64,000 nt of DNA from Neorhizobium sp. UBA3556 (GTDB lineage: Bacteria; Pseudomonadota; Alphaproteobacteria; Rhizobiales; Rhizobiaceae), in assembly GCA_002376235.1 (NCBI GenBank), contig DFNX01000010.1, forward strand, positions 290,077 to 354,076, read 5' to 3'. The position numbers were made by a program, and so were the translations under genes. The notes under the pieces were generated by a model. The model saw nothing but the letters and a program-made list of their open reading frames with translations. It was not told the origin of the DNA and ran no database searches. This document shows, one piece after another, positions 18,620 to 26,351 of this stretch (position 1 is the first letter of the stretch; every line of letters begins with the position of its first letter).

Positions 18620-19822
18620 ATGAGTGCCCCCGTCTACAAATCCTTCGAACAATCGCTCGCCGAATTCGACAATATCGCTGCCGCCGTTGCTCTAATCTCC
18701 GTCGAAGAGCTTCAATCCCGCATCGCCAAGCTGCAGGGGCTGATGCTGGAGGCCGGTATCAAGGCCGTCTATCTCGATACCTCGACCAGCCTCACTTACT
18801 TTACCGGCATGACGCTCGGCGCAAGCGAGCGCCTGCACGGCGCGATCATTCCGTCTGCCGGCGCGCCGATCTATATCAGCCCGGCTTTCGAGGAGCCGAA
18901 AACTGTCACCCTCATCAAGATCGAGGGCGAGATCGCCACCTGGGAGGAGCATGAAGACCCGGCCCTGCTCGTCGCAAACCTGATCTGCGATCTGCCGGCA
19001 GAGGGCAAAGAGCTGGCTTTCGACCCCGCCACGCCCTTCATGTTCTCAAGCCCGATCGCCGCTCATATCGGCACGCGGCTGAAGGTCATCGATGCCGCAG
19101 ATCTGATCGCCCAATGCCGCCAGATCAAGTCGGCTACCGAAATCGCCATAATCCAGACGGCGATGACTGCCAGCCTGCGCGTCCACAAGGCCGTCTGGGA
19201 AGGGCTCCACGAAGGTGTATCGACCACCGAAGTGACGGATTTCATCGCCGCCGCCCATCAGAAACTCGGCATGCGCCATGTCTTCGCCGCCGCCCAGTTC
19301 GGTGAGGCAACCGCCTATCCGCATGGCGTGCCCTACGCGCAGACGCTTGCCAAAGGCGACATGGTGCTGATCGATCTCGGCGCGCATATCCATCGCTATT
19401 GCTCGGATATAACCCGCACCTATGTCTTCGGCAACGCGACCGATCGCCAACGCGAACTCTGGGATATGGAAAAGGCGGCACACCGCGCCGCCTTCGAAGC
19501 AGCCAAGCTCGGCTCACCTTGCGAGGACGTCGATGCCGCCGCCCGCAAAGTGCTGACGGATGCCGGCTACGGTCCGGATTATCAGGTCCCCGGCCTGCCG
19601 CACCGCACCGGTCACGGGCTGGGCATGGACTTGCACGAAAACCCGTTCATCGTCCGCGGCAACAAGACGAAGCTTCAGCCCGGCATGGTCTTCTCCGACG
19701 AGCCGATGCTCTGCGTCTACGGCGAATGCGGCGTACGTCTCGAAGACATCATCTACATGTCGGATGAAGGCCCGGTCTTCTTCACCGAACCGGCCCATTC
19801 GATCGACCGGCCTTTCGGCTGA
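18620..19822 (+). CDS. M24-family metallopeptidase (Xaa-Pro peptidase/creatinase fold)
   Basis: Protein of 400 residues. The N-terminal creatinase-like domain spans about 35-160 and the pita-bread catalytic domain about 170-395. All five metal ligands are visible in order: Asp in 'LIDLGAH', Asp in 'CSDITRT', His in 'TGHGLG', Glu in 'FSDEPM' and Glu in 'RLEDII'. 'HRTGHGLGMDLHENP' is typical of Xaa-Pro aminopeptidase-like and ectoine/creatine-type hydrolases. It follows the adenine-deaminase-like gene by 52 nt and is probably co-transcribed. Substrate unassigned; the pair suggests sequential breakdown of a peptide- or amide-linked compound. Confidence 0.85.
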   Translation: MSAPVYKSFEQSLAEFDNIAAAVALISVEELQSRIAKLQGLMLEAGIKAVYLDTSTSLTYFTGMTLGASERLHGAIIPSAGAPIYISPAFEEPKTVTLIKIEGEIATWEEHEDPALLVANLICDLPAEGKELAFDPATPFMFSSPIAAHIGTRLKVIDAADLIAQCRQIKSATEIAIIQTAMTASLRVHKAVWEGLHEGVSTTEVTDFIAAAHQKLGMRHVFAAAQFGEATAYPHGVPYAQTLAKGDMVLIDLGAHIHRYCSDITRTYVFGNATDRQRELWDMEKAAHRAAFEAAKLGSPCEDVDAAARKVLTDAGYGPDYQVPGLPHRTGHGLGMDLHENPFIVRGNKTKLQPGMVFSDEPMLCVYGECGVRLEDIIYMSDEGPVFFTEPAHSIDRPFG

Positions 19823-19956
19823 CGACTTTCCTTGAACATTCGGGAGGAGCGGAGCTTCCTGGCGACGCCCCTCTTTCCATGCTCTCTTGTTTTTCATTGG
19901 CGCAAGCGATGGTGTATGCGTTAAATCCAGCACGAACATATGCTGGAGATTAATAA

Positions 19957-20850
19957 ATGCGGCGCGATGAAATTGGCGATCTTTTGGCTTTCATGGCGGT
20001 CGCCGAAGAACGCAGCTTCACCAGAGCCGCCGCCAGAATGGGCACGTCGCAATCATCGCTCAGTCACACCATCCGGCGCATCGAAGAGCGAATGGGGGTG
20101 CGTCTGCTTACCCGCACGACACGCAATGTCGCCCCGACAGATGCGGGGGAGCAGCTGCTCGAAACGCTGCGACCGGCATTCGACGACATCGAAACCCGTG
20201 TCGATGCGATAAGCGCGCTCGGCGCCAAACCCGCAGGCACAATTCGCCTGACATCGAGCCGACAGCCGGCGATCGGCATTGTCATGCCCGCCGCCAGTCG
20301 TTTGATGGCTGAATATCCCGACATCAATATCGAGATTTCGGTCGACCAGAAATTCACCGATATCGTTGCCGAGCGTTACGATGCAGGCATCCGGCTCGGC
20401 GAGCGGGTGGAAAAGGACATGATCGCCGTACGGATAAGCCCCGAGCTGCGAATGGTCGTCGCGGGCTCACCCGCCTATTTCGAAAAACGGGGCAAACCTC
20501 TCTCGCCTCATGATCTGACACAGCATGTGTGTATCAATCTAAGGCTGCCCACGCTTGGTGGTCTTTATGCCTGGGAATTCGAGAAGGATGGACGTCCGCT
20601 CAATGTGCGTGTTCAGGGGCAATTCACCTGCAACGATGTCCCTTTGCTCATTGAAGCCGCTGTTGACGGTCTGGGCCTTGTCTGCCTGCCGGACGACCAG
20701 TTCGGCACCCTGTTCGATGAAGGCAAGCTGATGTCCGTGCTGGAGGACTGGTGCCCGCCGTTTCCCGGCTACCACCTCTATTATCCCAGCCGCCGGCAGA
20801 TATCACCTGCTTTCAGATTGCTGGTCGAAGCGTTGCGCTACCGCGATTAG
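19957..20850 (+). CDS. LysR-family transcriptional regulator (CrgA/DsdC-like)
   Basis: Protein of 297 residues with an N-terminal winged helix ('LLAFMAVAEERSFTRAAARMGTSQSSLSHTIRRIEERMG', residues ~8-60 in total) and a PBP2-type effector domain including the 'LRLPTLGGLYAWEFEKDG' stretch typical of the CrgA-like subgroup. It is co-directional with the amidohydrolase-peptidase pair but 134 bp downstream, so probably has its own promoter. Target genes are not evident; the upstream pair or an operon elsewhere are both possible. It converges on the next LysR gene. Confidence 0.85.
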   Translation: MRRDEIGDLLAFMAVAEERSFTRAAARMGTSQSSLSHTIRRIEERMGVRLLTRTTRNVAPTDAGEQLLETLRPAFDDIETRVDAISALGAKPAGTIRLTSSRQPAIGIVMPAASRLMAEYPDINIEISVDQKFTDIVAERYDAGIRLGERVEKDMIAVRISPELRMVVAGSPAYFEKRGKPLSPHDLTQHVCINLRLPTLGGLYAWEFEKDGRPLNVRVQGQFTCNDVPLLIEAAVDGLGLVCLPDDQFGTLFDEGKLMSVLEDWCPPFPGYHLYYPSRRQISPAFRLLVEALRYRD

Positions 20851-20875
20851 AGCGCTTTCGCCGGAACGATTCATG

Positions 20876-21823
20876 TCACGTCAGCGCCGCCAGTTTTTCC
20901 CGCAGGCCATTGCAGATCAGCCAGGCCGATGGCGACAATGTTCGGCCATGCTTTGAAATCAGGTGGACCGTTCCCCGCTGCAGAATCGGGCTTGCCGTTG
21001 GCAACAGCACCGCACGTCCCGGTCCGGAGCGCTCCGCCAGTGTCCGCAAGGGTGAGGCCGTAAACGCGTAGCCCGTTCCCCTCAGGGCAAACAGATGCAT
21101 CGCATGAAATGAATTGGTCGTCATCGTGCCGCTCAATCGCACGCCTTCGCTTAATTCCGCTTGCCGAACGATCTGACGCACGCCATGGGCCTGTTGCAGC
21201 AATACGCCTCGATAGGAAACGAGGTCGGCCAGGCGCACCGGACGCCCCAGTTGCGTCAGCGGATGGTCGGCGTGAACCAGAATCTGGATGGCGTTGCAAA
21301 CAGTCACATGCGAGCGGATCCAGGCGTTTTCAGGCGGCAGGAAGATCAATCCGAGATCAGCCTGCTCATCGGTGACGCGGGCGATGATCTCGTCGCTGCT
21401 GGCTACGGTCAGGTTGACCGTCACGCCGGGACGATCCGACAGCATGTCCCACAAAACGTCCTCAGCCAGCCAATCGACAAAGCCTTCTCCCGCGACCAGT
21501 TCGACATGCCCTTGTGCTGCTGCCTGAATACTGCGGATCTGCTCAAGAAGATGCCCTTGTTGCAGGAGTTGACGGCGCGCATAACCTGCGACCAATTCGC
21601 CTATCTCGGTCGCTATCACCCCGCGTCCGTGGCGTTGCAACAGTGCTGCACCGATTTCCTCTTCCATCATGCTGATTGCCCGGCTCACCGCCGAGGCGTC
21701 CATATCGAGTGTCTGTGCCGCGCCGCGTATGGAGCCGACCTCCAGCACCTTCAGGAGATAGGCAAGACGGCGAAGCGATAGCGCACCTGCGTCGTGAGGC
21801 ATCACTGCAATGGGGAGGGACAT
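20876..21823 (-). CDS. LysR-family transcriptional regulator of the divergent DUF3100/M20 module
   Basis: Protein of 315 residues starting at the ATG at 21823 with GGAAG upstream; an extension to a TTG at 21862 is less likely. The N-terminal winged helix ('LAYLLKVLEVGSIRGAAQTLDMDASAVSRAI', in the first 65 residues) and LysR substrate domain are clear. It is divergent from the DUF3100 permease gene with two palindromes in the 133-bp gap, the classic LysR arrangement of autoregulation plus activation of the divergent operon in response to a ligand, here presumably the amidohydrolase substrate. Confidence 0.85.
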   Translation of the reverse strand: MSLPIAVMPHDAGALSLRRLAYLLKVLEVGSIRGAAQTLDMDASAVSRAISMMEEEIGAALLQRHGRGVIATEIGELVAGYARRQLLQQGHLLEQIRSIQAAAQGHVELVAGEGFVDWLAEDVLWDMLSDRPGVTVNLTVASSDEIIARVTDEQADLGLIFLPPENAWIRSHVTVCNAIQILVHADHPLTQLGRPVRLADLVSYRGVLLQQAHGVRQIVRQAELSEGVRLSGTMTTNSFHAMHLFALRGTGYAFTASPLRTLAERSGPGRAVLLPTASPILQRGTVHLISKHGRTLSPSAWLICNGLREKLAALT

Positions 21824-21833
21824 GGAAGCTTCC

Positions 21834-21886
21834 GTTGCATTTATTGCAACAGTAATGGGCAATTCGCGTCATTGATGCAACTGCAT
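21834..21886. promoter_or_regulatory. Two palindromes, likely LysR operator
   Basis: GTTGCA-N5-TGCAAC at 21834-21850 is a perfect inverted repeat with a LysR-like spacing. A second one, ATGCA-AC-TGCAT at 21875-21886, is offset by about 40 bp, roughly four helical turns, on the same DNA face. Both contain TGCA. They lie between the divergent LysR and DUF3100 genes, as expected for recognition and activation half-sites. Confidence 0.6.
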
Positions 21887-21956
21887 TTCGTCTCTTAAGT
21901 AGCTCTCGCCATTACAAAATCCGGGCGCATCAAGCTCGCCACCATAGGGGAAATTC

Positions 21957-23279
21957 ATGTCTAGCGCCGAGACCGGAGGCTTCATCGCCGCTCCGTCGCA
22001 CATTGGCAAATTCAAGGTCCTGATCTTTGCTCTCGTCATTCTTGTCGTGGCCGAAGAAATCGGCGCCACGACCTTCAAGCTCGGACCGGGCAGCGTAACG
22101 CTGCTGCCGATGCTTTGGGCGTTGTTGCTGGCGGCGATCTGCGGTGCCTGTCACACGCGCCTGCCGCAACCACTCAGTGTCGACCGGCCGGCACAGGTCT
22201 TTGCCGGCGCGGCGCTCAATACCGGGCTGTTGTTCTTCATCGTCAAGATGGGCCTCACCGTCGGCCCCGCACTGCCGCAGGTCAAGGCAGCCGGCTGGGC
22301 GCTGCTTTTCCAGGAAGGCGGACATTTTTTCGGAACGCTGGTTCTCGGCCTGCCGCTTGCATTGTTGCTCGGCATCAAGCGCGAGGCGGTTGGCTCTACC
22401 TTTTCGGTTGGGCGTGAAACCAGCCTGATGATCATCGGCGACCGTTACGGCCTCGATTCTGCCGAAGGGCGCGGGGTTCTGGCCGAATATATCACCGGCA
22501 CTGTTCTCGGCGCCGTCTTTCTTGCCGTTCTGGCGGGATTTGTCGCCAGCCTCGGCATTTTCGATCCTCGCTCGCTCGCCATGGGAGCCGGTGTCGGATC
22601 CGGCAGCATGATGGCGGCAGCACTTGGCGCGATCGTCACGCAGACCGATCCTTCAAGCCACGGCGAACTCACCGCCATCGCTTCTGCCGCAAACCTGCTG
22701 ACAGGCGTCATCGGCTTCTACTTCACGGCCTTCATCTCGCTACCACTCTGTTCCTGGCTCTATTACCGGCTTGAACCGATCCTCGGCCGTGTTTCGAAAC
22801 CGGTATCGGTCGATAACGGCGGCTTGTCCTCCACCGATGAACACCACGGCTTCACTCTCCCGGACATGATCGGCGCTTGGGTCTTCATGTGCGTCGGCGC
22901 CTCGCTCAGCAATCTGCTTTCGTGGAATGTCCCGCTTTCGACCTCGCTCGAAGGGATGCTGGTCATCACCGCTTTCGTAGCGCTGGTAAGCCTGCTCAAA
23001 ATGGCCCTGCCACGCCTGCCGGTCCTGATCGTGCTGTCGCTTGCCGCAACCGGACTGTCCATTCCCGGCCTTTCACCAATCATCGACACGCTTGTCGCCA
23101 CGGCCAACAAGGTCAATTTCCTCGCCCTGACCACACCGGCCCTCGCACTTGCCGGCTTCTCGGTCGCGAAGGATCTGCCGATCTTCCGCCGCCTTGGCTG
23201 GCGCATCGTCGTCGTGTCGCTGACGGCAACGGCAGGCACATTCCTCGGCGCGGCCCTGATCGCCGAATTCTTCCACTGA
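21957..23279 (+). CDS. DUF3100-like multi-helix membrane protein, putative permease
   Basis: Protein of 440 residues with about 11-12 hydrophobic helices, two inverted-looking halves, and the glycine/serine-rich stretch 'GAGVGSGSMMAAALGAI' in the middle. Length, helix pattern and the adjacent M20 amidohydrolase fit the DUF3100 family, whose transport function is presumed but not demonstrated. ATG at 21957 follows a GGGGAAATTC ribosome-binding region. It is followed 21 nt later by the M20 gene, so transporter and hydrolase form one operon under the divergent LysR regulator. It likely imports the conjugate that the M20 enzyme cleaves. Confidence 0.65.
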   Translation: MSSAETGGFIAAPSHIGKFKVLIFALVILVVAEEIGATTFKLGPGSVTLLPMLWALLLAAICGACHTRLPQPLSVDRPAQVFAGAALNTGLLFFIVKMGLTVGPALPQVKAAGWALLFQEGGHFFGTLVLGLPLALLLGIKREAVGSTFSVGRETSLMIIGDRYGLDSAEGRGVLAEYITGTVLGAVFLAVLAGFVASLGIFDPRSLAMGAGVGSGSMMAAALGAIVTQTDPSSHGELTAIASAANLLTGVIGFYFTAFISLPLCSWLYYRLEPILGRVSKPVSVDNGGLSSTDEHHGFTLPDMIGAWVFMCVGASLSNLLSWNVPLSTSLEGMLVITAFVALVSLLKMALPRLPVLIVLSLAATGLSIPGLSPIIDTLVATANKVNFLALTTPALALAGFSVAKDLPIFRRLGWRIVVVSLTATAGTFLGAALIAEFFH

Positions 23280-23300
23280 CACCCATGGCAGGAGACAACA

Positions 23301-24476
23301 ATGCTTTCCAACAGTCGCCCGAATATCGAAGAGGATACGATCGCCCGCATGACCGCCTGGCGGCATGATTTTCACGCTCATCCGGAAACAGGTTTCGAGG
23401 AGGTTCGCACCTCCGGCATAGTTGCAGAGGTTCTCGACCGTCTGGGAATCGAGGTTCACCGTGGCCTGGCCAAAACCGGCGTCGTCGGCACGCTGCGCAA
23501 TGGCGATGGTCCGGTCATTGGTTTGCGCGCAGACATGGATGCACTGGACATGACCGAGATCAGCGACAAGCCGTATCGCTCGACGGTTCCCGGCAAGATG
23601 CATGGCTGCGGTCATGACGGCCACACATCCATGCTTCTCGGCGCGGCCGAATATCTATCGCGGACGCGTAACTTCGCCGGCACCGTGCATTTCATCTTCC
23701 AGCCGGCCGAGGAAAATCTCGGTGGCGGGCGGGAAATGGTAAAGGACGGCCTTTTCGATCAGTTTCCCTGCGACGCAATCTATGCCCTGCACAATTTCCC
23801 CAACCTGCCGAAAGGCACGTTCGCGGTAAAATATGGCGCAGCGGCAAGCGCGCTGGACACGTTCGAAATCGTCATCACCGGTAAGGGCACGCATGCCGCC
23901 CATCCGGAACGCGGCATCGACACCGTTTTGATACAGGCACAGCTGATAACGGCCTTTCAGGGCATCATCAGCCGCAATATCGGCGCAACAGATATCGGCG
24001 TCGTCACCGTGACGCAGGTTCACGGCGGCGATACGTGGAATGTCATCCCCGAAACGATGATCCTGCGCGGCACGGTGCGCACCTTCGATGCGGCGATCCA
24101 GGATCATATCGAAGCCCGGATGAATGCCATCTGCGCAAGCTTCGCAACGATGCATGGAGCAAGCATTTCGCTCGACTTCCGGCGCGGCTATCCGGCCATG
24201 GTCAATACCGATGCCGAAACGGACAGGGCTCGCGCGGCAGCGGAGGTAATCGTCGGCAAGGAACAGGTGCAGCTGCTCGACCACCCGATCATGGGTTCGG
24301 AGGATTTCGCCTTCATGTTGCAGGTCCGCCCGGGCGCCTATCTGTTCCTCGGATCAGGCGAGAGTGACAACGATCCGCCGGTGCACAATCCGCGATATGA
24401 CTTCAACGACGCCGTCCTGCCCACCGGTGCCGCGTGGTTTGCACAGGTCGTCGAGCAGGAATTGCCGCGAGCCTGA
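23301..24476 (+). CDS. M20-family amidohydrolase (aminoacylase/hippurate hydrolase type)
   Basis: Protein of 391 residues with M20D landmarks: 'HAHPETGFEE', 'GLRADMDALDM', 'MHGCGHDGHTSMLLGAAEYL' with metal-binding Cys/His, 'QPAEENLGGGREMVKDG' with the catalytic Glu, and 'MGSEDFAFML' near the C-terminus. A dimerisation domain is inserted at about residues 185-300. Such enzymes hydrolyse N-acyl amino acids, hippurate or related conjugates. It is the second gene of the DUF3100 operon, and a strong bidirectional hairpin follows it. Confidence 0.9.
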   Translation: MLSNSRPNIEEDTIARMTAWRHDFHAHPETGFEEVRTSGIVAEVLDRLGIEVHRGLAKTGVVGTLRNGDGPVIGLRADMDALDMTEISDKPYRSTVPGKMHGCGHDGHTSMLLGAAEYLSRTRNFAGTVHFIFQPAEENLGGGREMVKDGLFDQFPCDAIYALHNFPNLPKGTFAVKYGAAASALDTFEIVITGKGTHAAHPERGIDTVLIQAQLITAFQGIISRNIGATDIGVVTVTQVHGGDTWNVIPETMILRGTVRTFDAAIQDHIEARMNAICASFATMHGASISLDFRRGYPAMVNTDAETDRARAAAEVIVGKEQVQLLDHPIMGSEDFAFMLQVRPGAYLFLGSGESDNDPPVHNPRYDFNDAVLPTGAAWFAQVVEQELPRA

Positions 24477-24491
24477 AGCAATTACATCAAG

Positions 24492-24526
24492 CCATGTGCC
24501 CTTCGATACGGCCGAAGGGCACATGG
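24492..24526. terminator. Bidirectional hairpin terminator between convergent genes
   Basis: CCATGTGCCCTTCG (24492-24505) and its exact reverse complement (24513-24526) form a 14-bp perfect stem with a 7-nt loop. It lies between the stop of the M20 gene and the stop of the leftward Old Yellow Enzyme gene. There is no long T run on either side, but the stem strength and position fit a shared terminator. Confidence 0.7.
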
Positions 24527-24536
24527 GCTTCGCATC

Positions 24537-25640
24537 TTACGCCTTGAAGAGCGACTTCAGCGTTGAAGGCTGGCTGCGGTGGTACTGCGGCGCGGCCGAT
24601 ACTTCGCCACCGAGAGCCGCAGCGGCATGCCAAGGCCAGCGGGGATCATAGAGGATCGTGCGAGCCAGACCGACGAGATCGGCATCCCCCGTCGCAACGA
24701 TCGCTTCCGCCTGCGAAGGTTCGGTAATCAACCCGACGGCAACGACCGGCATCTTCACCGCAGCTTTCACAGCACGCGCGAAGGGCACCTGATAGCTTGG
24801 CGAAACGGGGATCTTCTGATCGACATGCAATCCGCCGGTGGACACGTTGATCGCATCGCAACCACGCTGATCCAGCGCCTTGGCAAACTCGATCGTCTCA
24901 TCGAGGTTCCAGCCGCCGTCATACCAGTCGGTCGCAGAGACGCGAACCGAAACCACCTTGTTTGCGGGGAAAGCAGCCCGCACCGCGTCGAACACTTCCA
25001 GCGGGAAGCGCATCCGGTTTTCGAGACTTCCGCCATATTCGTCGGTCCGCTGGTTGGCGAGCGGCGATAGGAAGGAATGCAGCAGATAGCCATGAGCGGC
25101 ATGGATCTGCACGGCATCGATCCCGATGCGCGCCGCGCGAACCGCGGCGTCCACAAAGGCATCGCGGATCTCGTTCATGCGCTCGCGGGAAAGCTCTGTC
25201 GGCACCGTATCGGTTGACTTGAACGGAACCGCCGACGGCGCCTCAGTCTGCCACCCGTCCTTGTGGTCGACGGGAAGCTGCGCACCACCGAGCCACGGCA
25301 GGTTTGACGATGCCTTGCGCCCAGCATGGGCAAGCTGCACCGCAATCGGAATGTTCGACCATTTTCGGATGCTTTCGAGCGTCCGCCGCATCGCCGCTTC
25401 CGTCGCGTCATCATAGAGGCCGACATCCGCGTAGCTGATGCGTCCCTCGGGAACGACCGCCGTCGCCTCGATCGTCAGCAGTCCTGCACCGGACAAAGCC
25501 AGCTGTCCCAGATGAATGAGATGCCAGTCCGTCATGCACCCGTCCACGGCGGAATAGGTGCACATCGGCGCAATGGTGATGCGGTTCTCAAGCTCGAGAT
25601 TGCGGATCTTGAACGGTGTGAAAAGCTGTGGCTGAGGCAT
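24537..25640 (-). CDS. Old Yellow Enzyme family NADH:flavin oxidoreductase (YqjM/NamA type)
   Basis: Protein of 367 residues from the ATG at 25640 ('MPQPQLFTPFKIRNLELENRITI' start region); the frame extends further upstream without family similarity and would cover the operator. FMN-barrel motifs include 'APMCTYSAVDGCMTDWHLIHLG', where the cysteine after 'PM' is the redox-tuning Cys of YqjM-like enzymes, plus 'VQLAHAGRKAS', 'IHAAHGYLLHSFLSPLAN' and 'DLVGLARTILYDPRWPW'. Family members reduce activated C=C bonds, nitro compounds and quinones with NAD(P)H. Divergence from an ArsR-type gene with operators between them suggests induction by an electrophile. Confidence 0.9.
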   Translation of the reverse strand: MPQPQLFTPFKIRNLELENRITIAPMCTYSAVDGCMTDWHLIHLGQLALSGAGLLTIEATAVVPEGRISYADVGLYDDATEAAMRRTLESIRKWSNIPIAVQLAHAGRKASSNLPWLGGAQLPVDHKDGWQTEAPSAVPFKSTDTVPTELSRERMNEIRDAFVDAAVRAARIGIDAVQIHAAHGYLLHSFLSPLANQRTDEYGGSLENRMRFPLEVFDAVRAAFPANKVVSVRVSATDWYDGGWNLDETIEFAKALDQRGCDAINVSTGGLHVDQKIPVSPSYQVPFARAVKAAVKMPVVAVGLITEPSQAEAIVATGDADLVGLARTILYDPRWPWHAAAALGGEVSAAPQYHRSQPSTLKSLFKA

Positions 25641-25742
25641 GGCGCTCACTTTCGGTATGATAGGGTTCGGCGTCGCATTCAACGATGGGACGCCGCTCTG
25701 CTTGTAGATTCGACCGATATCCGCAGGTCCCGGAGAAGTGCT

Positions 25743-25798
25743 GGTATGGTGTGAGACATACCTATGCCTCCACAAGGTACGCGTCAAGACATACCTAT
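25743..25798. promoter_or_regulatory. Operator-like repeats between OYE and ArsR genes
   Basis: AGACATACCTAT occurs at 25754-25765 and again at 25787-25798, a spacing of 33 bp (three helical turns). The first copy is the right arm of an inverted repeat GGTATG-N8-CATACC (25743-25762). All lie in the 196-bp divergent gap and so can control both genes. The adjacent ArsR-type protein is the natural candidate to bind here. Confidence 0.6.
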
Positions 25799-25836
25799 TA
25801 CTTGCGTCGAGAGGCCAATTTTCGTAGATTTATCCT

Positions 25837-26196
25837 ATGCCAGAACTGCTTCCTCAACCAGCACGGGACGAGATCGACCTCAGCATCGTCTTTTCGACGC
25901 TGTCAGACCCGCTTCGCCGCACTGCTATTGCAATCCTCGCAGGCTTGCCGGACTGCACGGAACGCAATTGCGTCTCCTTCGGCTTCCCTGTGGCCAAGGC
26001 CTCGCTGACCCATCACTTCAAGATCCTGCGCGAAGCCGGCCTGATCAGCCAGATCGATTACGGAAATCGTCGCGCATCCTCGCTTCGCCGGGACGATATC
26101 GAATCCCGGTTCCCCGGCCTTCTGGCCATGCTGGTGAAGGAGCTTGAGCAAGCCGGCGGCATCGAAAAGGCTGTTACTGCTACCGGAAAGCGCTGA
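25837..26196 (+). CDS. ArsR-family winged-helix repressor, possible redox or electrophile sensor
   Basis: Protein of 119 residues with the ArsR/HTH_20 fold: 'VFSTLSDPLRRTAIAILAGL', then recognition helix 'VAKASLTHHFKILREAGLI'. No metal-binding ELCVCD box is present. Two cysteines (Cys40 and Cys45, 'CTERNC') lie before the recognition helix and could act as a thiol switch, as in several ArsR/MarR sensors that control Old Yellow Enzymes; this is inference. The gene is divergent from the OYE gene, with repeated operator-like sites between. Confidence 0.8.
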   Translation: MPELLPQPARDEIDLSIVFSTLSDPLRRTAIAILAGLPDCTERNCVSFGFPVAKASLTHHFKILREAGLISQIDYGNRRASSLRRDDIESRFPGLLAMLVKELEQAGGIEKAVTATGKR

Positions 26197-26293
26197 CTTC
26201 GGCGCGATCGGGAGCCGGCTAACGACGCGATTTTATCGAGCAACGGCATTGGCCGAATTTGCCCGTCCAACGTTGGCTTCCTTAAACGACAAC

Positions 26294-26322
26294 GGCCCGG
26301 AAAGGCATCGCCTTCCCGGGCC
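26294..26322 (-). terminator. Hairpin terminator of acnB
   Basis: GGCCCGG-A-AAGGC and GCCTT-C-CCGGGCC pair over 13 bp with one mismatch and a 3-nt loop. It lies 30 bp past the leftward acnB stop codon and is followed on that strand by a T-containing stretch. It also lies ~100 bp after the rightward ArsR gene, so could serve both. Confidence 0.75.
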
Positions 26323-26351
26323 GAAATTTATAAGGCTCTGAGCCTCAGGCC

